Shown here: piece by piece, positions 1-7,200 of the stretch
How positions within the stretch are numbered: the stretch's first letter is position 1
Layout: every line of letters begins with the position of its first letter
Origin: an uncultured Bacteroidales bacterium
GTDB taxonomy: Bacteria > Bacteroidota > Bacteroidia > Bacteroidales > Tenuifilaceae
Direction of reading: 5' to 3'
Assembly (NCBI GenBank): GCA_937915475.1
Contig: CALGIR010000183.1
Location: forward strand, 1-12,570
DNA: 12,570 bases
Translations under genes and position numbers: made by a program
The notes under the pieces: generated by a model
What the model saw: the letters and a program-made list of their open reading frames with translations, nothing else
Databases searched by the model: none
What the model was told of the DNA's origin: nothing

Positions 1-158
1 CTGGCATGAATATGGGAGTGGGAATTTCGCCATGGTCGGTTGTAATTAATCCGCTGCGGGCGTTACTATTTGTACTGGTTTTGCTTATTGCAAATTTCAT
101 TAATATCTTATTTTCAAGAGTGTTCTACTCCTTGCTGTTAAGGCGATTACCACTTTAA
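1..158 (+). CDS. C-terminal end of an unidentified membrane protein (partial)
   Basis: An open frame enters from the left edge (first whole codon at 3) and stops at TAA 156-158, leaving about 51 residues. The peptide has a run of roughly 20 hydrophobic residues (LLFVLVLLIANFINILF) followed by an Arg-containing tail ending RRLPL. That pattern suits a last transmembrane helix with a short basic tail. There are in-frame ATGs at 6 and 12, so a tiny stand-alone protein cannot be excluded, but an upstream continuation is more likely. I do not recognise the family. No terminator is visible after it; the next gene starts 124 nt downstream. Confidence 0.5.
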   Translation, partial: GMNMGVGISPWSVVINPLRALLFVLVLLIANFINILFSRVFYSLLLRRLPL

Positions 159-226
159 TAGCAATAGTTTGAAACATCAAAGATAGTAGAAAAGTTGTAA
201 GATGTTTTTATGCACTATCTTGCTGC

Positions 227-257
227 TTGTTTAAACCGAAAATGTTTAATAAAATTG
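227..257 (+). promoter_or_regulatory. Possible Bacteroidota-type promoter for the GT2-sigma-rsmG unit
   Basis: A TTG at 227-229 is followed after 20 nt by TAAAATTG at 250-257, one mismatch from the TAnnTTTG -7 box used by the Bacteroidota housekeeping sigma factor. This would start transcription about 20 nt before the GTG at 283. It is a weak match in AT-rich DNA, so it is only a candidate. Confidence 0.28.
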
Positions 258-282
258 TCGCAGAATTTAATACACCTATACA

Positions 283-1431
283 GTGAATCTTTACTTCTTT
301 CAATCAACACCTTACGAATTTTTTGCCTTCACGTTTCTCGTAATATTACTCTTGGTTCAGCTGCGCTATTACCTTTTTGTTTTTGGAAGGGTTTCTTTTA
401 GTAGGAATAGGCCAAAACCAAATATACCGAAGGAAAGTTGGGAACCAGTTTCTGTTATAATTTGTGCACGGAATGAGGAGCAAAATTTAGCCGAATTTTT
501 ACCTACTATACTGGAGCAAGATTACCCAGATTATGAGGTGATTGTGGTTAACGATTGCTCAACTGATGATTCTGATATGGTATTACGACGATTAGGAACT
601 CAGTATAAGCGTTTAAAGGTAACGGCAATTAGGACTGACCCAAAGTTTTTGCATGGCAAAAAGTTGGCGTTAACAGTTGGGATTAAAGCTGCAAGCAACA
701 GTCGACTTTTACTTACTGATGCCGATTGTAAACCCGAGAGCAAAGAATGGATTAAGCAAATGTCCGAAAATTTTAGCGACGAGCAAACTATCGTTCTTGG
801 GTATGGAGGATACATACAGGAAAAAGGCATGCTGAATAGATTTATTCGCTTCGATACATTCTATGTTGCTCTTCAGTATTTAGGCTTTGCAATGGCAAAA
901 AAGCCATACATGGGGGTTGGAAGAAATTTATCCTATACTAAGGAACTTTACTTTAATAATAGGGGATTTGCTTCTCACAGCCACATCCCATCGGGCGATG
1001 ACGATCTTTTTATTCAGCAGGTAGCAACCAAGCGTAATACCGTGGTTGAGTTAAGGCATAGTGCGCACACACGCTCTAAAGCATGTGCCACTTATAGGGA
1101 GTGGGTCAATCAGAAGCGTAGGCATCTAACAACTAGTCCGCTATATAAGGGTCCCGTAAAGTTTAGGCTTGCGCTTGAACCCTTTTCGAGGATTCTATTT
1201 TGGGTGCTTGGAATTTATCTTCTGCTCACGAATTTTTATCCGCTGGTAGTTGGGGCAATTCTTGTGTTTAGGCTGATTGTTGTACAGGTTATACTAAAAT
1301 TAGCAATGAATCGTTTGAATGAAAGGAAAATATTCATATTTTCGTTAATATACGATTTGTTTTCTCCGTTGTTGTATGCATTATTTATGTTGGCCAATGG
1401 GCTAACTTTAAACCGCCAAAAATGGAAATAG
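283..1431 (+). CDS. Membrane-anchored family 2 glycosyltransferase
   Basis: A 382-residue GT-A fold glycosyltransferase of family GT2, which transfers a sugar from a nucleotide-sugar donor. The acceptor is unknown; an envelope glycan or lipid is the usual role. One N-terminal membrane helix (about residues 14-34) precedes the catalytic domain, which begins with PVSVIICARNEE (55-66). The nucleotide-binding VVNDCSTDD lies at 88-96, the metal-binding TDAD at 145-148, the GDDD acceptor/base region at 238-241 and QKRRH, equivalent to the QxxRW motif, at 277-281. Two or three hydrophobic helices close the protein (about 303-372). All catalytic landmarks are present, so it should be active. The start is GTG at 283: it gives a complete N-terminal helix and no better ATG is nearby. 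Its last 10 nt overlap the sigma-factor gene. The GT2 assignment is firm; the substrate is not deducible. Confidence 0.9.
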   Translation: MNLYFFQSTPYEFFAFTFLVILLLVQLRYYLFVFGRVSFSRNRPKPNIPKESWEPVSVIICARNEEQNLAEFLPTILEQDYPDYEVIVVNDCSTDDSDMVLRRLGTQYKRLKVTAIRTDPKFLHGKKLALTVGIKAASNSRLLLTDADCKPESKEWIKQMSENFSDEQTIVLGYGGYIQEKGMLNRFIRFDTFYVALQYLGFAMAKKPYMGVGRNLSYTKELYFNNRGFASHSHIPSGDDDLFIQQVATKRNTVVELRHSAHTRSKACATYREWVNQKRRHLTTSPLYKGPVKFRLALEPFSRILFWVLGIYLLLTNFYPLVVGAILVFRLIVVQVILKLAMNRLNERKIFIFSLIYDLFSPLLYALFMLANGLTLNRQKWK

Positions 1432-2033
1432 GTTCAAACCTATCCGATAAAGGGAAGTACGATTTAAATCTTGTTAATAAGGCAATTGATGGTGACCAAA
1501 AGGCCTATGCTGAACTTTTGGAAAGGTATAGAGATGCTATTTACTTTATGCTTTTAAAGATGGTTAATAACAAAAGTGATGCAGAAGATTTAACCATCGA
1601 GGCGTTTGGGAAGGCTTTTAAAAGCATAAAGCAGTATACTCCAAACTATGCCTTTAGTACATGGCTCTTCAAAATTGCAACCAATAATTGTATCGATTTT
1701 ATCCGTAAGAAAAAAGCAAACCTTGTTTCAATCGATCAGCCTATCGAAGGCCATGATGGAGTTCAGTCGTTACCAGCTTCGAACCTTTTGTCGGGTGGCC
1801 TCGACCCGGAGGAGAGTCTCATTAAAGATCAAAACATCCAACTTGTTAAGACCCTTGTACTAAAGCTTAAGCCTCGCTATCGTAGGTTAATCGAACTACG
1901 GTATTTTAAGGAATACTCATACGATGAGATTGCTAAGGAACTTTCTATTCCTCTAGGTACAGTTAAAGCGCAACTTTTTAGGGCAAGGGAGTTGCTCCAC
2001 AATATTCTAATCAATAGCCCGCATAAACCCTAA
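1422..2033 (+). CDS. ECF-type sigma-70 family RNA polymerase sigma factor
   Basis: 203 residues with the two-domain layout of group 4 (ECF) sigma factors. Region 2 (about 15-97) includes DAEDLTIEAFGKAF and FSTWLFKIATNNCIDFIRKKK-like core-binding and -10 recognition helices. A linker of about 45 residues follows. Region 4 (about 143-195) ends in a helix-turn-helix, YDEIAKELSIPLGTVKAQLFRARE in two adjoining parts, for -35 recognition. The ATG at 1422 sits inside the end of the glycosyltransferase gene, so translation is probably coupled. rsmG starts 3 nt after the stop. No anti-sigma gene lies next to it, unlike the second sigma factor at 9632, so its control must lie elsewhere or be transcriptional. 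The class is certain; the regulon is unknown. Confidence 0.92.
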   Translation: MEIGSNLSDKGKYDLNLVNKAIDGDQKAYAELLERYRDAIYFMLLKMVNNKSDAEDLTIEAFGKAFKSIKQYTPNYAFSTWLFKIATNNCIDFIRKKKANLVSIDQPIEGHDGVQSLPASNLLSGGLDPEESLIKDQNIQLVKTLVLKLKPRYRRLIELRYFKEYSYDEIAKELSIPLGTVKAQLFRARELLHNILINSPHKP

Positions 2034-2036
2034 GGT

Positions 2037-2657
2037 ATGGATATTGTTTTTAAGTATTTTCCTGAGCTCACATTAACTCAGCGTAATCAGTTATTGCAAT
2101 TGCCCAAATTGTACGAGGACTGGAATGCCAAGATCAATGTAGTTTCTCGTAAAGATATTGGAGGATTGCCCGTGCGCCATGTGCTTCACTCATTGGCAAT
2201 AGCAAAGGTAATCTCGTTTGCTAAGGGAACAAAAGTTTTAGATATTGGAACTGGAGGTGGGTTCCCAGGTATCCCTTTGGCTATTTTTTTTCCTCAGGTA
2301 TCGTTTACCTTAGTCGATTCAATAGGTAAGAAAATAACAGTGGCAAATTCAGTTGCAGAGCAACTTGGTTTAACCAATGTTGTAGCACAAAAAAGCAGGG
2401 TTGAAGAGCTTAATGGCAGTTTTGATTTTGCTGTTACTCGCGCCGTTGCGCCTGTGGCAAAGCTCATGGAATGGACAAAAAGCACGGTTAAACAAGGTGG
2501 TTATAATAGTTTATCCAATGGCGTTATTGCGCTTAAAGGGGGTGATGTTAATGAGGAAGTTAAGCCCTTTGGGAGAAGGGTGAAGAGATGGAAGATCTCT
2601 AGCTTTTTTGAGGAAGAGTTTTTTACAGAAAAATTGGTGATACACATATCTAGCTAG
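2037..2657 (+). CDS. rsmG: 16S rRNA (guanine527-N7)-methyltransferase RsmG
   Basis: 206 residues, the normal size for RsmG (GidB), which uses S-adenosylmethionine to methylate N7 of G527 in 16S rRNA within the 30S subunit. The N-terminal part shows the family's W-N-KINVVSR segment (about 29-38) and the H-L/S region (HVLHSLA, 48-54). The Rossmann-like SAM site VLDIGTGGGFPGIPLA spans 67-82, with the acidic ribose-binding loop LVDSIGKK at 92-99. VTRAVAPV (133-140) and ALKGGD (165-170) are further family signatures. The ATG lies 3 nt after the sigma-factor stop, so it is read from the same transcript. Loss of RsmG in other bacteria gives low-level streptomycin resistance (family knowledge). No oddities seen. 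Confidence 0.95.
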   Translation: MDIVFKYFPELTLTQRNQLLQLPKLYEDWNAKINVVSRKDIGGLPVRHVLHSLAIAKVISFAKGTKVLDIGTGGGFPGIPLAIFFPQVSFTLVDSIGKKITVANSVAEQLGLTNVVAQKSRVEELNGSFDFAVTRAVAPVAKLMEWTKSTVKQGGYNSLSNGVIALKGGDVNEEVKPFGRRVKRWKISSFFEEEFFTEKLVIHISS

Positions 2658-2712
2658 CAGTGTTCCCCAATCAAACTTAATAAGTGAATATTTAAAGATT
2701 ATTTCCAGAATT

Positions 2713-2745
2713 TCTTTTTCACTTTAAAAAACTTAGTTACCTTTG
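2713..2745 (+). promoter_or_regulatory. Likely rpmH promoter (TAnnTTTG -7 box)
   Basis: TACCTTTG at 2738-2745 is an exact match to the Bacteroidota -7 consensus TAnnTTTG. A T-rich -33-like tract (TCTTTTT, 2713-2719) lies about 18 nt upstream. Transcription would start near 2752, leaving a leader of about 75 nt before rpmH. Confidence 0.5.
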
Positions 2746-2825
2746 CGAACCAGAAATATGGGTGATTGTTTTGCCCTTTTCGATTGATAATCAGAGAAAA
2801 TAAATAATTTAAAGAACTTATAGCG

Positions 2826-2984
2826 ATGAAAAGAACATTTCAACCATCGAACCGAAAGAGAAAAAACAAGCACGGTTTTCGTGAGCGCATGTCTACTGCA
2901 AACGGCCGTAGGGTTTTAGCTGCCCGCAGAGCAAAGGGAAGACAAAGTTTATCCGTGTCGAGCGAGCCAAGGCACAAAAGGTAA
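2826..2984 (+). CDS. rpmH: 50S ribosomal protein L34
   Basis: A 52-codon gene reading MKRTFQPSNRKRKNKHGF at its start, followed by RERMSTANGRRVLAARRAKGR (in two adjoining stretches), which is the near-invariant L34 sequence. L34 is a small, very basic 50S subunit protein (here about a third Lys/Arg) that binds 23S rRNA. The C-terminal tail (LSVSSEPRHKR) is the lineage-variable part. It has its own promoter-like sequence upstream and a strong hairpin terminator downstream, so it is probably monocistronic. The rnpA and dnaA neighbours usual in many other phyla are absent here. The short length means simple ORF cut-offs would miss it; the identity is secure. Confidence 0.97.
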   Translation: MKRTFQPSNRKRKNKHGFRERMSTANGRRVLAARRAKGRQSLSVSSEPRHKR

Positions 2985-3010
2985 ATTTTAGTATTTCAAT
3001 TATAATAGTT

Positions 3011-3047
3011 AAGAGCTAATCTGATAACGATTAGCTCTTTTTGTTTT
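3011..3047 (+). terminator. Rho-independent terminator after rpmH
   Basis: An 11-bp perfect stem, AAGAGCTAATC (3011-3021) paired with GATTAGCTCTT (3029-3039), has a 7-nt loop and runs into TTTTGTTTT. It lies 26 nt after the rpmH stop. Confidence 0.92.
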
Positions 3048-3087
3048 GCCTAAACTATCCATGCACTCTAGCGATTGTTAATTTTAT

Positions 3088-3095
3088 CATCTTTG
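3088..3095 (+). promoter_or_regulatory. Possible -7 box upstream of mqnE
   Basis: CATCTTTG differs by one base from TAnnTTTG and would place the start site about 25 nt before the mqnE ATG. The strong terminator just upstream means mqnE needs its own promoter in this interval. No convincing -33 element was found at the usual spacing. Confidence 0.3.
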
Positions 3096-3127
3096 TGTCC
3101 ATAATATTTTAGTAAATTTTATAGAAA

Positions 3128-4264
3128 ATGTCGGAGCATTTTATCAGTAGTACCCGCCAATTAATTCAGCAAATCAATTTAAGCAAAGGCATAACATCCA
3201 TTGTTAACAAGGTTGTGAAAGGAGATCGGATATCGTTGGCTGATGCTGAATTGCTATACAACGATGCTGAACTGGGACTACTAGGGGTACTTGCAACACA
3301 TGTTGCAGAAAGAATTAACGGGAAGAGCGTTCTTTTTAACAGGAACTTTCACATTGAGCCAACAAACATCTGTCTTCATAGCTGTTCTTTCTGTTCTTAT
3401 AGGCGAAGCGAGGGTGAGGATGGAGCATGGCTATTATCGCTTAATGAGATTGCGGAGCAAGTGAGAAACAGTATGGACAAGCAAGCTACAGAGGTTCATA
3501 TTACTGGGGGTGTTCATCCGCAGTGGGATGTTGATTACTACTGCGAGATGGTTAGGGCAATTAAACGCGTAAATCCAAGCATACATGTAAAGGCGTTTTC
3601 GGCTGTTGAACTCGATTATGCAATAGCTAAATCGGGTTTAACCTTACAACAGGGAATAAGGGAATTGAAGAGGTGCGGGCTTGATTCAATACCTGGAGGT
3701 GGAGCGGAGATAGCCAATAGCGAGTTAAGACAAGCCATTTGTGGGTCTAAAACATCATGGAGCCGATGGCTTGAGGTTCATGAAACTGCCCATAGCGAAG
3801 GATTAACATCAAATGCAACCATGCTTTATGGGCATATGGAGAGCTATGCACATAGAGTTGAGCACATGAATGATATTAGGAAACTCCAAGATAAAACAGG
3901 TGGATTTAACTGCTTTATCCCATTAAAGTTTAAAGCGCAGAATAATAGCATGAGCCACATAGGTGAAGTGTCAACAGTAGAGGATATGAAGAACTTTGCA
4001 GTGGCAAGAATTTTTCTCGATAATGTTCCGCATTTAAAGGCATACTGGCCAATGCTGGGAAAATCAGCTGCAAGCCTTGCACTAGGCTTTGGGGTTGATG
4101 ACTTAGATGGAACTATTGACGATTCGACAAAGATTTACAGCATGGCTGGAGCCGAAGATCAATCACCATCAATGAGCATTGATGAAATATGCTCAACAAT
4201 TCGGTCAGTTGCAAAAAATCCGATAGAACGCGATTCGCTCTATAACCATCTTAAAGTCTATTAA
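3128..4264 (+). CDS. mqnE: Aminodeoxyfutalosine synthase (radical SAM), futalosine menaquinone pathway
   Basis: 378 residues, the usual length for MqnE. The enzyme uses a [4Fe-4S] cluster and SAM to join the MqnA product 3-[(1-carboxyvinyl)oxy]benzoate to an adenosyl unit, giving aminodeoxyfutalosine, an early step of the alternative menaquinone route. The cluster motif CLHSCSFC has the CX3CX2C spacing at C82, C86 and C89. HITGGVHP (124-131), SIPGGGAEI (187-195), SNATMLYGH (228-236) and the C-terminal DDLDGT (324-329) follow in the order seen in MqnE rather than MqnC or CofH. The gene is flanked by terminator or intergenic DNA on both sides, so it is transcribed alone. The other mqn genes are not in this window. 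The main alternative is the sister enzyme MqnC; the PGGGAE and DDLDGT context favours MqnE. Confidence 0.88.
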   Translation: MSEHFISSTRQLIQQINLSKGITSIVNKVVKGDRISLADAELLYNDAELGLLGVLATHVAERINGKSVLFNRNFHIEPTNICLHSCSFCSYRRSEGEDGAWLLSLNEIAEQVRNSMDKQATEVHITGGVHPQWDVDYYCEMVRAIKRVNPSIHVKAFSAVELDYAIAKSGLTLQQGIRELKRCGLDSIPGGGAEIANSELRQAICGSKTSWSRWLEVHETAHSEGLTSNATMLYGHMESYAHRVEHMNDIRKLQDKTGGFNCFIPLKFKAQNNSMSHIGEVSTVEDMKNFAVARIFLDNVPHLKAYWPMLGKSAASLALGFGVDDLDGTIDDSTKIYSMAGAEDQSPSMSIDEICSTIRSVAKNPIERDSLYNHLKVY

Positions 4265-4272
4265 TTTACTTG

Positions 4273-4299
4273 CTCATAAATTCATTTTGTTGAGTTTTT
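4273..4299 (+). terminator. Weak candidate terminator after mqnE
   Basis: CTCATAAA (4273-4280) can pair imperfectly with TTTGTTGAG (4286-4294), leaving a small bulge, and is followed directly by TTTTT. The stem is AT-rich and weak, so read-through into the PASTA gene is possible. Confidence 0.3.
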
Positions 4300-4323
4300 A
4301 TCATGGCATTTACTTTTTAATTG

Positions 4324-4331
4324 TAGTTTTG
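4324..4331 (+). promoter_or_regulatory. -7 box upstream of the PASTA-T9SS-rluD run
   Basis: TAGTTTTG matches TAnnTTTG exactly, about 48 nt before the ATG at 4379. The -33 region is only T-rich (TTTTT at 4295-4299). It is the best promoter candidate in the 114-nt gap after mqnE. Confidence 0.42.
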
Positions 4332-4378
4332 TTGATAAGAATTTAAGGAGCCCATTTTATTCACTAACATATCCTGGA

Positions 4379-5266
4379 ATGTTTAAACAAAAGGTGATAA
4401 ATTTTTTTAAAAGTATTTTTTCACATCCGTTTGTTAAAACCCCACTTCTAGCCATCGGAGTTTTAGCTGTTGCTACAATTCTGTTTTTCCTTTTTTTACA
4501 AGTGTTTTCAAGGCATGGTAGAGGGTTTTCCGTCCCCGACTTTTCTTCACTTACGGTTGAAGAGGCTAAGAGGTTGGCAAACAACAAGCGCTTACGATTG
4601 GAGATTACCGATTCGGTTTACATTGTAACACGCAAACCGGGTACAGTTATTGAGCAAAACCCAAAGCCAGAAACCTATGTAAAGGCAAATCGTAGGGTGT
4701 TTGTTACAACCAATGCGGTTAACCCTATTCTTGAAAATATGCCAAATCTGGTTGGATTAACCCTAAGGCAAGCAAAATCGGTACTGCAACTTCAGGGTTT
4801 TAAAATAAGAGGACTAGCCTTTACTGCTGATATTGCAGTGAATAATGTGCTTGAACAAAAATACAAAGGAGAGGTAATTGAACAGGGTGAACAAATCCCT
4901 AAAGGTTCTGAAATAACGCTTGTGCTGGGTAGTGGACTATACGGCGAAAGAACAATTTTGCCAAGAGTTATTGGGATGTCTTTAGCTGAGGCACGCAATC
5001 TTTTGCATGATGCTTCGTTAAATTTAGGTAGATATTCTTTTGACGAAACAATAATTGATAATGCAGACTCATTAAGTGCTAGGGTCTATAGCCAGTATCC
5101 AAACCCGATGGGTGTAACAAGCATTAGTTTTGGTTCGCGAGTCGATTTGTGGTTAACTCTAAACGAATCAAGAATCCCAGTAGAGCATAAACCCGAGGTT
5201 GAAAAGACTAATACAACAAGTGAGTTTGATTATAGTAAAATGGAAATTGAGGAAGCTTTAGAATGA
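4379..5266 (+). CDS. PASTA-domain membrane protein (no kinase domain)
   Basis: 295 residues. A short basic cytoplasmic N-terminus is followed by one membrane helix (about 22-42) and then an extracytoplasmic part with three PASTA repeats at about 50-112, 118-185 and 189-262. Recurring signs are the V/MPDFSSL or MPNLVGL opening, the A-K/R-L helix, and the EQNPKP, EQGEQIPKG and SQYPNP turns before the final strand. The tail (264-295) is charged and probably disordered. PASTA repeats bind peptidoglycan or muropeptides in Ser/Thr kinases and penicillin-binding proteins (family knowledge), but here no kinase or transpeptidase domain is attached. The stop overlaps the start of the next gene by 4 nt (ATGA), so the two are translationally coupled. 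With ddl three genes on, a cell-wall sensing or scaffolding role is a reasonable inference. The domain call is firm. Confidence 0.88.
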   Translation: MFKQKVINFFKSIFSHPFVKTPLLAIGVLAVATILFFLFLQVFSRHGRGFSVPDFSSLTVEEAKRLANNKRLRLEITDSVYIVTRKPGTVIEQNPKPETYVKANRRVFVTTNAVNPILENMPNLVGLTLRQAKSVLQLQGFKIRGLAFTADIAVNNVLEQKYKGEVIEQGEQIPKGSEITLVLGSGLYGERTILPRVIGMSLAEARNLLHDASLNLGRYSFDETIIDNADSLSARVYSQYPNPMGVTSISFGSRVDLWLTLNESRIPVEHKPEVEKTNTTSEFDYSKMEIEEALE

Positions 5267-7200
5267 GAACATCTTTTAAAATCATTTTCTTTTCATTTTT
5301 AATGGTATCAGTAAGTCTCTTTGCTCAGCAGGGAGGAGAGGTATTGGTGAACCTACAATCCATGCCTTTAAATAATGTTTCCAGTAGCGTAAACGTAAAG
5401 AGTTCACTTGAAGTCCCTTTCTTCGACGATTTTGCCCGTGGCAAAACTGCACCATCATCTGATTTATGGTTTGGGCCAAGCATTTTTGTTAATACTACCT
5501 ATGCTATCAACTCTCCATCCATTGGCGTTGCAACATTCGATGCGTTTGATAATCGTGGCAGATTATACCCCAATGCATCAACTTTCCCTTTTTCTGCCGA
5601 TACACTAACCTCGCATCCTATAAACCTTAATTACCCGGGTGATACAACAGTTTATTTTAGTTTTGTTTTTCAGCCACAGGGATTGGGGTATCAACCCAAT
5701 GTTAGAGACTCCCTTGTTCTAGAATTCTATAATATTGACGATGATGAGTGGGAAGGTGCTTGGGCTGCTTGGGCTAGTTTTGCAGGCGATTCAATTTGCC
5801 AGATATACAAATTAATATCTGATGATGTTAAGGTAATTAAGTCGGATACGCTTCATAAAACATTTTATAGAGCTCATTTCCCTATACTCGACAGTAAATT
5901 TTTGACGAGTAATTTTAAATTTCGCTTTAGGAACTATGCCACCCTTCAGCAAAATACAACAGTTCCAGGGTTATTATCCAATAGTGATCATTGGCATATC
6001 GATCAGGTCTATATTGATAAGGGTAGAGCTTTCGACGATACGTTATTGTACGATATTACATTTGCACGACCGCTGGGTTCAATCCTTAAAAATTACGAAT
6101 CTATTCCATGGAAGCATTTCAACAGTCAAGCTAGGTCTGCTGAACTAACTAACCCCTTACTCTTCACAGTTCTGTATAGAAATCTTAATCTTGATGAAAA
6201 TCCGGCCGGCCGCCAGGTTACCCGTAAATTTGATATATTAAATAACTCGACTCAAAATATCTATGAATTCTCATCAGCATCAGACAATATAGCATCGTTG
6301 AGTGACTACTTATTAACCAGAGAATATTCTTATGATTTTACGTCTGCCTGGCAAGATTCAGCAAAGTACCAGTTTAGGGCTTATCTGATAACAGAAGATC
6401 CGTACCCATTTCGTTGGAACGATACAGTTAGGTATACCCAACAGTTTAAAAACTACTACGCATACGACGATGGTACCGCCGAAAGTGGTTATGGGCTTTA
6501 TGGCGAAGGAACCCAGAATGCACAAGTAGCCCTAAAGTTTACTACCTATAAAGCTGATACACTTGTGGGCGTTTACATGTACTTTAACCGTACCAAGGGC
6601 GATGCAAACCAGAAATACTTTAAGTTGGCTGTTTGGGATGATAATAATGGGAAGCCCGGAAACCTTATTTACGAACAACTTGGGCTAAGGCCGCAGTTTG
6701 CCGATAGCCTCAACAGGTTTGTTCTCTTTAAACTTAACGAAGAACTAATAATTGATGAGGGGATTTTTTATATTGGTTGGATTCAGACAACTACGGAGAT
6801 GCTAAACTTTGGGTATGACAGGAATAGGAACAGTCAATCAAAACTATTCTATAACATTGAGGGTAACTGGGCTAATACATCATTTGAGGGTTCTTTAATG
6901 CTTCGTCCTGTATTCAATAAGCTAACCGAGCCACCAACTCACAGCCATACTAATGCAGCTGCAAAGGCTATACGAATTTTTCCTAATCCTGCTAGTGACC
7001 TGCTTAGTATCGAGCTACCGCATTCCCATTCGAAGGGTATTGCAAATGTATACAACCTTATTGGGCAGCAGGTGCTATCCGTACCTGTAAACGGAAATCC
7101 AATTAGCGTTTCATCGCTAGCTAACGGAACGTATATAATTAGGGTTGTAAGCAATGGGGAGATAGTAGGAACACAGAAACTGGTTATTGCTAAATGGTAA
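5263..7200 (+). CDS. Secreted protein with type IX secretion C-terminal sorting domain
   Basis: 645 residues. A signal peptide (MRTSFKIIFFSFLMVSVSLFA, residues 1-21, likely cut before QQGG) directs Sec export. The C-terminal 75 residues form a type A sorting domain: IFPNP (572-576), then YNLIGQQV, and SSLANGTYIIRV ending in KLVIAKW. This tail takes proteins across the outer membrane by the type IX system and is normally removed. The central region is acidic and aromatic-rich, probably all-beta, with a conspicuous YDDGTAE at 401-407. I recognise no catalytic motif and cannot name a function. It overlaps the PASTA gene upstream by 4 nt and rluD downstream by 7 nt, so it is embedded in a coupled transcript. 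The sorting-domain call is strong; what the mature protein does on the surface is unknown. Confidence 0.88.
   Translation: MRTSFKIIFFSFLMVSVSLFAQQGGEVLVNLQSMPLNNVSSSVNVKSSLEVPFFDDFARGKTAPSSDLWFGPSIFVNTTYAINSPSIGVATFDAFDNRGRLYPNASTFPFSADTLTSHPINLNYPGDTTVYFSFVFQPQGLGYQPNVRDSLVLEFYNIDDDEWEGAWAAWASFAGDSICQIYKLISDDVKVIKSDTLHKTFYRAHFPILDSKFLTSNFKFRFRNYATLQQNTTVPGLLSNSDHWHIDQVYIDKGRAFDDTLLYDITFARPLGSILKNYESIPWKHFNSQARSAELTNPLLFTVLYRNLNLDENPAGRQVTRKFDILNNSTQNIYEFSSASDNIASLSDYLLTREYSYDFTSAWQDSAKYQFRAYLITEDPYPFRWNDTVRYTQQFKNYYAYDDGTAESGYGLYGEGTQNAQVALKFTTYKADTLVGVYMYFNRTKGDANQKYFKLAVWDDNNGKPGNLIYEQLGLRPQFADSLNRFVLFKLNEELIIDEGIFYIGWIQTTTEMLNFGYDRNRNSQSKLFYNIEGNWANTSFEGSLMLRPVFNKLTEPPTHSHTNAAAKAIRIFPNPASDLLSIELPHSHSKGIANVYNLIGQQVLSVPVNGNPISVSSLANGTYIIRVVSNGEIVGTQKLVIAKW

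Noticed and set aside
210..401. 63-codon frame upstream of and within the glycosyltransferase start
   Set aside because: It mostly overlaps the real gene in a different frame, its composition is cysteine/leucine-rich without family features, and there is no sign of a conserved small protein.
2682..2724. AAGTGAA/TTCACTT inverted repeat between rsmG and rpmH as a terminator
   Set aside because: The stem is interrupted and is followed by an A-run, not a T-run on the + strand; it also overlaps the likely -33 region of rpmH.
6200..6216. Short GC-rich patch (CCGGCCGGCCGCC) in the T9SS-protein gene
   Set aside because: It simply encodes PAGRQ in an intact frame. Striking against the AT-rich background but with no sign of insertion.
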